From positions 372,001 through 436,000 of the forward strand of contig CAVWJJ010000004.1 of assembly GCA_963755395.1 (NCBI GenBank): a stretch of DNA of 64,000 bases. Reading direction: 5' to 3'. Below, one piece after another: positions 45,095-53,511 of this stretch. Positions within the stretch are counted from its first letter, which is position 1; every line of letters starts with the position of its first letter. Made by a program: the position numbers and the translations under genes. The notes below the pieces were generated by a model. That model did not search any database. It saw only the letters and a program-made list of their open reading frames with translations, and was not told where the DNA came from. This DNA comes from DAHVFK01 sp963755395 (GTDB lineage: Bacteria > Pseudomonadota > Gammaproteobacteria > Burkholderiales > SG8-39).

Positions 45095-45814
45095 ATGATC
45101 AGCCTAACCGCTTTCCGTCCGACCTGGTGGAGCGCCGCGCTCACGGCGGCCGGCTGCGCGGCGTTTATCGCGCTCGGCAACTGGCAATCGCACCGGGCGC
45201 AGGAAAAGCGCGCGCTCGCCGCGCGGGTCGACGCGGCACTCGCCGGCCCGCCGATCGAGCTGCCTGCGCACCAGATCGAGGCGGCAAATTTCGTTTTGCG
45301 CGGCGTGGTCGCGCAGGGCGAGTTTGTGCCGGCGCACACCGTGTTCCTGGACAACAAGATCCACCAGGGTCGCGTCGGCTACGAAGTGGTGACCCCATTA
45401 CGGCTCGCGGGCGGAAAGCTGCATGTGCTGATCGATCGCGGCTGGACGCCGGCCGATCCGCGGCGGGAGTTTCTGCCGCAGGTGCCCACGCCTTCCGGCC
45501 GGCAGCGCATCGAAGGGCTCGCGTTGGCCCGTTTGCCGCACGCTTTCGAGCCGTTCCATCGCACCCCGCCAGGAAGGGTGTGGCAGAACCTGCGGCTCGC
45601 AGATTTCAGCCGGGCGAGCGGCCTGTCCCTGCTGCCGCTGGTGATCGAGCAGCGCTCGGCCACGCCGGATGGCTTGGCGCGGGACTGGCCGCGGCCGGAC
45701 ACCGGCGCCGCGCGCAACGAGAGCTACGCGCTGCAGTGGTACTTGTTCGCGCTGCTCGCGCTGGTGCTGTTCGTGGTTCACTCTTATCGCGAGGGGCGCC
45801 GTCGTGGCAGCTGA
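45095..45814 (+). CDS. surf1: SURF1-family cytochrome oxidase assembly protein
   Basis: A 239-residue protein with the SURF1 layout: an N-terminal helix (WSAALTAAGCAAFIALGNWQ, then R-A-Q-E-K), a periplasmic domain with VFLDNKIHQGRVGYEVVTPL and LIDRGWTP, and a C-terminal helix (ALQWYLFALLALVLFVVHSY). SURF1 helps insert heme a into subunit I. It overlaps the following gene by 11 bases. Confidence 0.92.
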   Translation: MISLTAFRPTWWSAALTAAGCAAFIALGNWQSHRAQEKRALAARVDAALAGPPIELPAHQIEAANFVLRGVVAQGEFVPAHTVFLDNKIHQGRVGYEVVTPLRLAGGKLHVLIDRGWTPADPRREFLPQVPTPSGRQRIEGLALARLPHAFEPFHRTPPGRVWQNLRLADFSRASGLSLLPLVIEQRSATPDGLARDWPRPDTGAARNESYALQWYLFALLALVLFVVHSYREGRRRGS

Positions 45815-46385
45815 GGGCGTCAAGCGCGCGCGGCTGAAGCTGGCGTTGATCGGGCTCTTCTTCGCCCTCCCGTTCGCGCTCGCCTGGATCGCGTACTGGT
45901 TACATTGGACCCCGGGTCATACCGGCAACTACGGTGCGCTGCTGCAACCCCCGCGGCAGCTGCCCGGCGGCGGGCTCACGGCGCTGGACGGCAAGCCGTT
46001 CTCCCTCTCGAGCCTGCGCGGCAAGTGGGTGATGCTCCAGTTCGACGCTGCCGCTTGCGACGCTTACTGCGAGCGTAAGCTCTATTTCATGCGCCAGCTG
46101 CGCGTGGCGCAGGGCAAGGACAGAGACCGCGTCGAGCGGGTCTGGATCCTGACCGACGGCGGCACGCCGCGGCGCGCCCTGATGACCGCGATCGACGGCA
46201 CCTACGTCGTGCGCGCGGCCGACGGCACTGTCGCCGCGGCCTTCGCGCCCGCCGGGCGGGCGCAGGACCACATCTACCTCATCGATCCGCTTGGCAACCT
46301 GATGATGCGATTTCCGCGCGACCCGGACCCTTCGAAAATGCTGAAGGACTTGCAGCGTCTGCTAAAGATCTCGCAGATCGGATGA
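45804..46385 (+). CDS. Membrane-anchored thioredoxin-like protein of the cox locus
   Basis: A 193-residue protein from a GTG at 45804, with an N-terminal helix (LALIGLFFALPFALAWIAYW) and a periplasmic SCO/thioredoxin-like fold (LSSLRGKWVMLQFDAAACDA, with a C-x3-C pattern at CDAYC, then HIYLIDPLGNLMMRFP). It is a standard neighbour between surf1 and ctaA in betaproteobacteria. It may take part in copper or thiol handling, but this is unproved. Confidence 0.8.
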   Translation: MAAEGVKRARLKLALIGLFFALPFALAWIAYWLHWTPGHTGNYGALLQPPRQLPGGGLTALDGKPFSLSSLRGKWVMLQFDAAACDAYCERKLYFMRQLRVAQGKDRDRVERVWILTDGGTPRRALMTAIDGTYVVRAADGTVAAAFAPAGRAQDHIYLIDPLGNLMMRFPRDPDPSKMLKDLQRLLKISQIG

Positions 46386-47386
46386 AAGCCTACCGCACAC
46401 TGGTCGTGGCCGCGGCGCTGCTCGCGTTCATCGTGGTGGTGGTGGGCGCCTTCGTGCGCCTGTCCGACGCCGGGCTCGGCTGTCCGGACTGGCCCGGCTG
46501 CTACGGCAAACCGGCGCCTGCGCTGGCGAAGGCCGCGATCGCACGCGCCGTCGCCCGGCAGGGCGGTGAGCACGGACCGGTGTCGCTCGGCAAGGCGTGG
46601 AAGGAAATGGGCCACCGCTACCTGGCAGGCACGCTCGGGCTGCTCATTCTGGCGATCGCGCTGCTGAGCTGGCTGCGGCGGCGCTTGCTCGCTCAATCGC
46701 CCTGGCTCGCCACCGCGATCGTTTTCGTGGTCGCGCTGCAGGCCGCGCTCGGGATGTGGACGGTGACTCTGCTGCTCAAGCCCGCCATCGTGACCGCGCA
46801 TTTGGCTGGCGGGATGGCGACTTTCGCCCTCGTGCTGTGGCTTGCGTTACGCCAGTGGCGCTTCGACTCCGCGCCGGAGGCGCGCAGCTTGCGCGGCCCT
46901 GCCGCATTCGCACTATGCGTCGTCGCGACGCAGATCCTGCTCGGCGGGTGGGTAAGCGCGAACTACGCTGCGCTCGCCTGTCCGGACTGGCCGCTATGTC
47001 TCGGGCTGGTGGTCCCGCCGATGGACTTCTCGCACGCCTTTCATCTGGTACGGGAGCTGGGTCATACCGGTGATGGGGAGATGTTGCCTTTCGCCGCGCT
47101 GACGGCAATTCACTGGACCCATCGCACGTTCGCGCTGCTGGTGGTGCTGGTCGTGGGTTGGACGGCGTACCGCGGGTTCAGGGTGCGCGCGCTGCGGCCG
47201 CTCGCTTGGCTGCTTGCCGCCGTTCTGGGGATCCAATTTTCGCTCGGCGTGGCCAACGTGCTGGCCGGCCTCCCGCTCGCGGTCGCGGATGCGCATAATG
47301 CCGGCGCGGCGCTCCTTCTCGGCTCGCTGGTCGTGTTAAACTTCTTTGCTTTCCACGGCTTGCGTCCACTGCGGCAGAAAGCATGA
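46382..47386 (+). CDS. ctaA: Heme A synthase
   Basis: A 334-residue eight-helix membrane enzyme that oxidises heme o to heme a. The early cysteine pair region DAGLGCPDWPGCYG and four heme-binding histidines are visible: in EMGHRYLAGTLG, VTAHLAGGMA, AIHWTHRTFALL and VADAHNAGAALLL. The second half repeats ALACPDWPLC. The ATG overlaps the stop of the preceding gene (ATGA) and its own stop overlaps ctaB. Confidence 0.95.
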   Translation: MKAYRTLVVAAALLAFIVVVVGAFVRLSDAGLGCPDWPGCYGKPAPALAKAAIARAVARQGGEHGPVSLGKAWKEMGHRYLAGTLGLLILAIALLSWLRRRLLAQSPWLATAIVFVVALQAALGMWTVTLLLKPAIVTAHLAGGMATFALVLWLALRQWRFDSAPEARSLRGPAAFALCVVATQILLGGWVSANYAALACPDWPLCLGLVVPPMDFSHAFHLVRELGHTGDGEMLPFAALTAIHWTHRTFALLVVLVVGWTAYRGFRVRALRPLAWLLAAVLGIQFSLGVANVLAGLPLAVADAHNAGAALLLGSLVVLNFFAFHGLRPLRQKA

Positions 47387-48288
47387 ACACCCAGGTTCTA
47401 TCCCCCGGCTTGGCAAGGACGTTCGCACAGCGCGCGCGGTCCTTTTACGCGCTGACCAAACCGCGCGTGGTCTCTCTCATCGTGTTTACCGCGGTGATCG
47501 GCATGCTGCTTGCGGCCCCTGGCGCCGTGCCGGCGCAGATCCTGTTCGCGGGGACGCTTGGTATCGCGCTGGTCGCGGGCGCGGCGGCGGCGATCAACTG
47601 TCTGGTCGAGCAGCGCATAGACGCGCTCATGCAGCGCACGCGCTGGCGCCCGCTGCCGCGCGGAGAACTCAGCGGGTTGCAGACAGTGGTATTCGCCGGG
47701 GCGATGGGGGGTCTCGGGCTGTGGCTACTGGCGAACTTCGTCAATCCGCTCACCATGTGGCTGACGCTCGCGACGTTCGTCGGCTACGCGGTCGTGTACA
47801 CCGTGATCCTGAAGCCGGCCACGCCGCAGAACATCGTGATCGGTGGCGCCTCGGGCGCCATGCCGCCGGTGCTGGGCTGGGCCGCGGTCACAGGCGAAGT
47901 GCACACCGAGGCGATGCTGCTGTTTCTGATTATTTTCGCCTGGACCCCGCCGCACTTCTGGGCCCTGGCGCTGTACCGCACCGCCGACTACGCCAAGGCG
48001 GGCTTGCCGATGCTGCCTGTGACGCACGGCAAGGCGTATACGCGGCTTCAGGTTCTGCTCTATACGATCATCCTGTTCGCGGTGAGCCTGCTGCCGTACG
48101 CGATTCGGATGAGCGGGGTGCTCTACCTGGCGGCTGCCTGCGCGCTCGGCGCCGTGTTTCTCGCCTATGCGATCCGTGTCTACGTGGCGTACAGCGACCG
48201 CGTCGCGCGCGCGATGTTTCGCTACTCGATCATCTACCTCGCCGCGCTGTTCGGTGCGCTGCTCGTTGACCACTATCTGGCGCACTAG
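47383..48288 (+). CDS. ctaB: Protoheme IX farnesyltransferase
   Basis: A 301-residue UbiA-family membrane enzyme making heme o. The prenyl-diphosphate site is NCLVEQRIDALMQRTRWRPL and the second aspartate-rich loop is LYRTADYAKAGLPMLPV. ALTKPRVVSLIVFTAVIGML is the typical start. It supplies the substrate of CtaA. It is coupled to ctaA by ATGA and overlaps the start of the SCO gene. Confidence 0.96.
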   Translation: MNTQVLSPGLARTFAQRARSFYALTKPRVVSLIVFTAVIGMLLAAPGAVPAQILFAGTLGIALVAGAAAAINCLVEQRIDALMQRTRWRPLPRGELSGLQTVVFAGAMGGLGLWLLANFVNPLTMWLTLATFVGYAVVYTVILKPATPQNIVIGGASGAMPPVLGWAAVTGEVHTEAMLLFLIIFAWTPPHFWALALYRTADYAKAGLPMLPVTHGKAYTRLQVLLYTIILFAVSLLPYAIRMSGVLYLAAACALGAVFLAYAIRVYVAYSDRVARAMFRYSIIYLAALFGALLVDHYLAH

Positions 48289-48859
48289 CCTCGCCGCGCT
48301 TGTGCTCGCTGGCCTGCTCGCGGGGTGTGGCGGCGGCGGACCGAAGTTCAGGAACACGGATATCACCGGGGCCGGCTACGGCGAGACGCTCTCGCTCACC
48401 GATCACAACGGAAAGACCCGCACGCTGGCCGATTTCCGCGGCAAGGTGGTGGTGCTGTTCTTCGGCTATACGCATTGCCCGGACGTCTGTCCAACCACGC
48501 TCGCGGAGCTTTCGCAGGTGATGAAATCGCTTGGCCCGGACGCCGACCGAGTGCAAGTACTGTTCGTGACGGTCGATCCGGAACGTGACACGCCAGCCGT
48601 TCTCGCCAAGTACGTCACGGCATTCGATCCGCGTTTTCTGGGCCTTTACGGCGACGCCGCGGCGACGCGGCGCGCAGCGAAGGAATTCAAGGTGTTCTAC
48701 GAGAAGCGAGCGGGGTCCTCGCCCGGCGAGTACACCATGGACCACAGCGCCGGCACCTACGTGATCGACCCCAAGGGACGCCTCAGGCTGTTCGTCGGCT
48801 ACGGCAAGGCCGGCGCCGACCTCGTGCACGACATTCGAACGCTGCTGAACGAGAAGTAG
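48266..48859 (+). CDS. SCO1/SenC copper chaperone lipoprotein
   Basis: A 197-residue protein from a TTG at 48266 inside ctaB. The start gives a lipoprotein signal (LAALVLAGLLAGCGGG), so the protein is anchored in the periplasm. The copper site is FGYTHCPDVCPTTLAEL (C-x3-C) with the later histidine in MDHSAGTYVIDP. It delivers copper to the copper-A site of CoxB. It is the last gene of the heme A/copper assembly run. Confidence 0.92.
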   Translation: MTTIWRTSLAALVLAGLLAGCGGGGPKFRNTDITGAGYGETLSLTDHNGKTRTLADFRGKVVVLFFGYTHCPDVCPTTLAELSQVMKSLGPDADRVQVLFVTVDPERDTPAVLAKYVTAFDPRFLGLYGDAAATRRAAKEFKVFYEKRAGSSPGEYTMDHSAGTYVIDPKGRLRLFVGYGKAGADLVHDIRTLLNEK

Positions 48860-48866
48860 AGCTCTC

Positions 48867-49766
48867 TCAGGCAGCCGTCGCCGGCAGCGACAGGGGGGCG
48901 CCTTGCTGCTCCATCACCTTGCGCATCCTTTCTAGCGCCTTCGCCTCGATCTGGCGGATGCGTTCGGCGGATACATGAAACTCGTCCGCCAAGTCGTGCA
49001 GCGTGGCTGAGTCCTTCTCACGCAGCCAGCGCGTCTCGATGATTCGCCGGCTGCGCGCGTCGAGCGCGCCGAGCGCCTTTGCCAGCCCGGCGGCGGACGT
49101 GCGCGCGTTTTCCTCCGCTTCGAGCAGCTGCGAGGGCTCGCGGCTGGCGTCGGACGCGAGGTATTGCGCCGGCGCGAAGCTGTCGTCGTCGTCGTCCGCT
49201 TCGAACGCGATGTCCTGGCCGGCGAGGCGCGACTCCATTTCCGTCACTTCCTCGGGCTTGACCCGCAGCTCCGTCGCGACGCGCTTGATGTCGTCACTCG
49301 ACATGGGCGCCAGCCCGCGCTTCATCGAGCGCAGGTTGAAGAACAGTTTGCGCTGCGCCTTGGTGGTGGCGACCTTCACCAGCCTCCAGTTGCGCAGCAC
49401 GTATTCGTGGATCTCGGCCCGGATCCAGTGAATCGCGAACGACACCAAGCGCACTCCGCGCGAAGGGTCGAAGCGTTTGACCGCCTTCATCAGGCCAATG
49501 TTGCCTTCCTGGATCAGGTCGGCGTGCGGCAACCCGTAACCGAGATAGCCGCGCGCGATCGCGACCACCAGGCGCAGGTGTGACAGCACCAAGCCCCGCG
49601 CCGCCTCGAGATCGTCGCTTTCGCGGTAGCGCCGCGCGAGTGACTGTTCTTCCTCGGCGCTCAAGATCGGGAAGCGGTTGACGGTCTGGATGTAGCTGTC
49701 CAAGCTCCCCGTCGCCAAGGGGACAGGCACGGAGACCGGAACCGGCATGGTCATCGTCGCTTGCAT
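48867..49766 (-). CDS. rpoH: Heat-shock sigma factor RpoH (sigma-32)
   Basis: About 299 residues. Region 2 is ARGLVLSHLRLVVAIARGYL and DLIQEGNIGLMKAVKRFDPS. The RpoH box QRKLFFNLRSMKRG, diagnostic for sigma-32, is present. Region 4 ends with LHDLADEFHVSAERIRQIEA. GGAGG stands seven bases before the ATG at 49766, which I prefer over upstream in-frame codons. A perfect CIRCE element precedes it, so HrcA probably represses it. It lies downstream of ftsX. Confidence 0.95.
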   Translation of the reverse strand: MQATMTMPVPVSVPVPLATGSLDSYIQTVNRFPILSAEEEQSLARRYRESDDLEAARGLVLSHLRLVVAIARGYLGYGLPHADLIQEGNIGLMKAVKRFDPSRGVRLVSFAIHWIRAEIHEYVLRNWRLVKVATTKAQRKLFFNLRSMKRGLAPMSSDDIKRVATELRVKPEEVTEMESRLAGQDIAFEADDDDDSFAPAQYLASDASREPSQLLEAEENARTSAAGLAKALGALDARSRRIIETRWLREKDSATLHDLADEFHVSAERIRQIEAKALERMRKVMEQQGAPLSLPATAA

Positions 49767-49792
49767 CGTCATACCTCCTGTCTGCTGCGATT

Positions 49793-49819
49793 TTAGCACT
49801 CGTTAGATTGGAGTGCTAA
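49793..49819 (-). promoter_or_regulatory. CIRCE element (HrcA operator) upstream of rpoH
   Basis: TTAGCACTC-N9-GAGTGCTAA is an exact match to the CIRCE consensus. It overlaps an extended -10 motif on the minus strand (TGC-TAAAAT, core 49795-49790) with a weak -35 TTAGCA 18 bases upstream, so bound HrcA would block transcription of rpoH. CIRCE is the classical operator of groE and dnaK; here it links the HrcA and sigma-32 heat-shock systems. Confidence 0.93.
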
Positions 49820-49858
49820 ACGCTTCCGGAGTTCCCCTAAGGTGCAGCTTCAATGTCT

Positions 49859-50767
49859 TTATTTAGGCTGAATTTCACGTAAGTACCTGCTCACCGACAG
49901 AGAGGCGCCCAGCCACCCAAGGGCACCGGCGAAGAGCACGACGGCCAGAGAGTCGCCTTGCGAGAGGAAGTCAAAGCGAAAGCTCGAGCCGTAGGTTTGG
50001 GCAAGCGTCCGGACCTCGCCGTTGAGCAAATGCAGGCTGCCCCAGACGATGCCCAGCGCCAGCGCTCCGCCCGCCAGCCCCTGCAGCAGCCCGAGATAGA
50101 GGAACGGCCGGCGGATGAAGGCGTCTGTCGCGCCGATCAGTTTCGAGACTTCGATCTCGTCGCGCTGGGTAAGGATCTGGAGCCGGATCGTGTTGAAGGT
50201 CACTGCGATCAGCCCGAACGCGAGCAAGGCCGCAAGCAGCAGCACCGCGAGGCGCCCGAGGCGCGCGAGCGAGGTCAGCCGCCGGGCCCAGACCGCGTCG
50301 GCCTGCACGTGCGCGACCGACGGCGCGCGGCGCAACTCCTGCGCGAGCGCGGCCAGATTCTCAGGATCGGAGTCCCGCGCCTGCACGACGAACGCATCCG
50401 GCAGGGGATTGTGATCCAGGGCGTCGACGACGTCGGCCAGTCCTTCGGTCGTTTTGAGCTCCTTCAACGCCTGCTCGCGCGAAACGAACCGCACCTGGCC
50501 GATGCGCGGGTCGGATTTGAGGCGTGTGCCGAGTGCGTCCGCGTCGCCCTTGGTCGAGCCCGGCTTGAGGTAGACCGATATCTGAGGTTCGAGCGTAACG
50601 CCGGCGGCAAGCGAACTCAGTGCGTCGAGCAGGGAATAGCCGCCGGCGGGCAGCGACAGCGCGATCCCGATTACGAGCGCGCTGACCGCGCCGCTTGCTT
50701 TCTGCGCGGCGAGTTTGCCGAGCGCGGCGATCAGGGCCCGGCGATGCTGCCGCAGCCAGGACCTCAC
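49859..50767 (-). CDS. ftsX: Cell division protein FtsX
   Basis: A 302-residue permease-like protein with a cytoplasmic N-terminus, one helix, a periplasmic domain (EPQISVYLKPGSTKGDADAL) and three C-terminal helices (LAVLLLAALLAFGLIAVTFN onward). With FtsE it controls peptidoglycan hydrolases at the septum. It overlaps the ftsE stop by ATGA. EnvC, the usual FtsX partner, is encoded at 31.9-33.1 kb. Confidence 0.95.
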   Translation of the reverse strand: MRSWLRQHRRALIAALGKLAAQKASGAVSALVIGIALSLPAGGYSLLDALSSLAAGVTLEPQISVYLKPGSTKGDADALGTRLKSDPRIGQVRFVSREQALKELKTTEGLADVVDALDHNPLPDAFVVQARDSDPENLAALAQELRRAPSVAHVQADAVWARRLTSLARLGRLAVLLLAALLAFGLIAVTFNTIRLQILTQRDEIEVSKLIGATDAFIRRPFLYLGLLQGLAGGALALGIVWGSLHLLNGEVRTLAQTYGSSFRFDFLSQGDSLAVVLFAGALGWLGASLSVSRYLREIQPK

Positions 50768-51429
50768 GGCGCCGAGTCCTCGACCACGTGCCCCGCGGCG
50801 AGCCGCAGCACGCGCCGCCCGTAGCGCGTCACAAGCCCGAGGTCGTGCGTCGCCAGCAGCACGGTGACGCCGACCTGATTAAAGGCGACGAATATCTCCA
50901 ACACGCGCTGTGCGGCTTCGGCGTCCAGGTTTGCGGTCGGCTCGTCCGCGATGAGGATCGCAGGCCGGTTCACTACCGCGCGAGCGATCGCCAGTCGCTG
51001 CTGCTCGCCGCCCGAGAGCTGCACCGGGTTCGCTCTCTCGCGCCCGAGCAGGCCCACCTTGTCGAGCGCGGCGCGGGCGCGCCGCGCTGCTTCCCTGGGC
51101 GCAAGGCTCGAAAACGATAGCGGCAGCATGAGGTTCTCAACCACGCTGCGGTCGTAGAGCAGCTTCTGGTCCTGGAACACCAGCCCCAGGTTTCGCCGCA
51201 GGAATGGGATCGCTGCGGGCCTGAGAGCGCCGACATTCTGGCCGTTGACGATGACCGATCCCGAGCTAGGACGCTCGATCGCCGGGATCAGCTTGAGCAG
51301 CGTCGATTTGCCGGCCCCGGAATGTCCGGTGACGAACACCAGCTCGCCAGCATCAATGCTGAGCGAGACGCCCTGCAACACGTCCTGCCCTCCCGGGTAG
51401 CGCTTGGAGACTGCGGAGAAGCTAATCAA
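50764..51429 (-). CDS. ftsE: Cell division ATP-binding protein FtsE
   Basis: A 221-residue ABC ATPase: Walker A GHSGAGKSTLLKLI, Q-loop FQDQKLL, signature QLSGGEQQRLAIARA, Walker B ILIADEPTANLD and the H-loop LLATHD. It powers FtsX. It overlaps ftsY by eight bases at its start and ftsX at its end, so the three genes are one unit. Confidence 0.96.
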   Translation of the reverse strand: MISFSAVSKRYPGGQDVLQGVSLSIDAGELVFVTGHSGAGKSTLLKLIPAIERPSSGSVIVNGQNVGALRPAAIPFLRRNLGLVFQDQKLLYDRSVVENLMLPLSFSSLAPREAARRARAALDKVGLLGRERANPVQLSGGEQQRLAIARAVVNRPAILIADEPTANLDAEAAQRVLEIFVAFNQVGVTVLLATHDLGLVTRYGRRVLRLAAGHVVEDSAP

Positions 51430-52384
51430 CCAGGGCCTCGACGAAATCGCGCGCCACGAACGGGCGCAAATCGTCGACGCCCTCCCCGACGCCGACGAAG
51501 TAAAGCGGAATTGGGCTCTTTCCGGGCTGCTTCGAGCGCACCAGGGCGATCGCGGCGATCACGCCGCCTTTTGCGGTGCCGTCGAGCTTGGTCAGAATAA
51601 GTCCGGTGAGGCCGAGCGCCTCGTCGAACGCCCTGACCTGCGCAAGCGCGTTCTGCCCGGTATTCGCGTCGAGCACCAGCAGGATTTCGTGCGGCGCCCC
51701 GGGAAGCGCCTTGGCGAGCACCCGCTTCACCTTGCGGATCTCTTCCATCAGGTGCAATTGCGTCGGAAGCCGGCCCGCGGTGTCCGCCAGCACGACGTCG
51801 ATGCCGCGTGCGCGCGCTGCGCTTACCGCGTCGAAAACCACTGCGCCCGGGTCGCCGTTCTGTTGCGAGACCACGTTCACGCCGTTGCGCTCGCCCCAGG
51901 CTTCGAGCTGTTCGCGCGCCGCGGCGCGGAACGTGTCTCCGGCGGCGAGCAGGACGCTCTTACCCTGGGATTGCAGCCACTTCGCCAGCTTGCCGATCGA
52001 TGTCGTCTTGCCGGAGCCGTTCACGCCCGCGATCATGATCACGCACGGCGCGGCGCGCGACAGGTCCAACTTTCGCTCGAGCGGCGCCACGATCTCGAGC
52101 AGGGCGACCTCGAGCGCGTTCTTCAGGGCCACGCCGTCGGCGATGTGCTCCTTGCGCACCTTTGCGCGCAGGCGGTCGATGAGCGCCCGGGACGCCTCCA
52201 CGCCACAGTCGGCTGCAAGCAGCGCAGTTTCGAGTTCCTCGAACAGCAATTCGTCGATCTTGCGCCGGCCGAGCAGCGCACCCAGTCCCCCGCCGAGGGC
52301 GTCGCGCGTGCGCGCCAACCCGGCCTTGAGGCGGGAGGTCCAGGATGCGGTTTCCTTCGAGGATCTGTTGCCCAGTCCAAACAC
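51422..52384 (-). CDS. ftsY: Signal recognition particle receptor FtsY
   Basis: About 320 residues from a GTG at 52384 (frame continues further upstream but without family similarity). The N domain is SRLKAGLARTRDALGGGLGA and the SRP-type GTPase has GVNGSGKTTSIGKLA, DTFRAAAREQLE, LADTAGRLPTQ and TKLDGTAKGG. The acidic A domain is nearly absent, as in many betaproteobacteria. It targets ribosome-SRP complexes to the membrane and is divergent from rsmD. Confidence 0.94.
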   Translation of the reverse strand: MFGLGNRSSKETASWTSRLKAGLARTRDALGGGLGALLGRRKIDELLFEELETALLAADCGVEASRALIDRLRAKVRKEHIADGVALKNALEVALLEIVAPLERKLDLSRAAPCVIMIAGVNGSGKTTSIGKLAKWLQSQGKSVLLAAGDTFRAAAREQLEAWGERNGVNVVSQQNGDPGAVVFDAVSAARARGIDVVLADTAGRLPTQLHLMEEIRKVKRVLAKALPGAPHEILLVLDANTGQNALAQVRAFDEALGLTGLILTKLDGTAKGGVIAAIALVRSKQPGKSPIPLYFVGVGEGVDDLRPFVARDFVEALVD

Positions 52385-52450
52385 GCGGATGGCGGCGCAA
52401 AAGCCGCTAAGATTGGCGCCCGATTCTATCAAACGGGGATCCGCGCTCAG

Positions 52451-53047
52451 ATGAAGCAAGCGGGCGACAGAGCGCAGCCGGCCGGACGCGTTCGGATCGT
52501 GGGCGGCGCTTGGCGCAGCCGCATGATAAGCGTGCCGTCGCGACCGGGACTGCGCCCAACCCCGGATCGCGTGCGCGAAACGCTGTTCAACTGGCTCGGC
52601 CAGGACCTGGCCGGTCTTTCGTGCCTGGACCTGTTTGCGGGCAGCGGCGCACTGGGCTTCGAGGCCGCATCGCGCGGCGCGCGGCGAGTCGTGATGGTTG
52701 AGAGTGACCAGGCGACGATCGCGACGCTGCGCGCGAGCCGCGCAGCGCTTGGCGCCGAGCGAGTGGAGATCGTTTCGAGCGACGCCTTCGCTTACCTCGC
52801 CGCGGCAAGCGAGCGCTTCGACGTGGTTTTCCTCGATCCACCCTTCAGGCAGAATGCGCTGTCCGCCGTCTTGGAGGTGCTGCCGCCGTGCCTTGCGCCG
52901 CAGGCGCGCGCGTACCTCGAGGCCGCCTCGCCGCTGGCCGCACCGGAACCCTGGCGCGAGCTGCGGCGCAAGCGTACCGGGCAGGTAAGCTATCAGCTAC
53001 TGCAATGGAGCACAGATGATACGAGCCGTCTATCCGGGAACGTTTGA
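52451..53047 (+). CDS. rsmD: 16S rRNA (guanine-966-N2) methyltransferase RsmD
   Basis: A 198-residue SAM-dependent enzyme: RIVGGAWRSRMISVPSRPGL, RPTPDRVRETLFNWLG, LDLFAGSGALGFEAASRGA and the catalytic FLDPPF. It modifies G966 of 16S rRNA. It overlaps the coaD start by 32 bases, a conserved pairing. Confidence 0.95.
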   Translation: MKQAGDRAQPAGRVRIVGGAWRSRMISVPSRPGLRPTPDRVRETLFNWLGQDLAGLSCLDLFAGSGALGFEAASRGARRVVMVESDQATIATLRASRAALGAERVEIVSSDAFAYLAAASERFDVVFLDPPFRQNALSAVLEVLPPCLAPQARAYLEAASPLAAPEPWRELRRKRTGQVSYQLLQWSTDDTSRLSGNV

Positions 53048-53504
53048 CCCGCTCACGCGCGGACACGAGGACATCGTGCGGCGGGCGGCGTCGCTGTTCA
53101 AGAGCGTGATCATCGGCGTAGCCGACAGCCAGGCGAAGCGCCCGTTCTTCACCCGCAGCGAGCGGGTGGACATGGCGCGCGAGGTGCTCGGCGACCTGAA
53201 GAACGTAAAGGTGGTGGGTTTCGCCGGGCTGCTGATCGACTTTATCCGCGAGCACAAGGCGCGGGTGATCATGCGGGGGCTGCGCGCGGTGGCGGACTTC
53301 GAGTACGAATTCCAGCTCGCCGGCATGAATCGCAATCTCTACCCCGACGTCGAGACCATTTTCCTGACGCCTTCCGAGCAGCACATGTTCATTTCGGCCA
53401 CGCTGGTGCGCGAGATCGCCACCCTGGGCGGCGACGTGTCAAAGTTCGTTCACCCCCTGGTGCGTCGCAAGCTGAGCGAGAAAGTGAAGTCGCTCGGCGG
53501 CTGA
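53016..53504 (+). CDS. coaD: Phosphopantetheine adenylyltransferase
   Basis: A 162-residue enzyme of coenzyme A synthesis: AVYPGTFDPLTRGHEDIVRR carries the T/HxGH nucleotidyltransferase site and TPSEQHMFISATLVREIATL the conserved ISSTxVR-like motif. Length is standard. It begins inside rsmD with GGAG just upstream. Confidence 0.96.
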   Translation: MIRAVYPGTFDPLTRGHEDIVRRAASLFKSVIIGVADSQAKRPFFTRSERVDMAREVLGDLKNVKVVGFAGLLIDFIREHKARVIMRGLRAVADFEYEFQLAGMNRNLYPDVETIFLTPSEQHMFISATLVREIATLGGDVSKFVHPLVRRKLSEKVKSLGG

Positions 53505-53511
53505 AGGCGCG

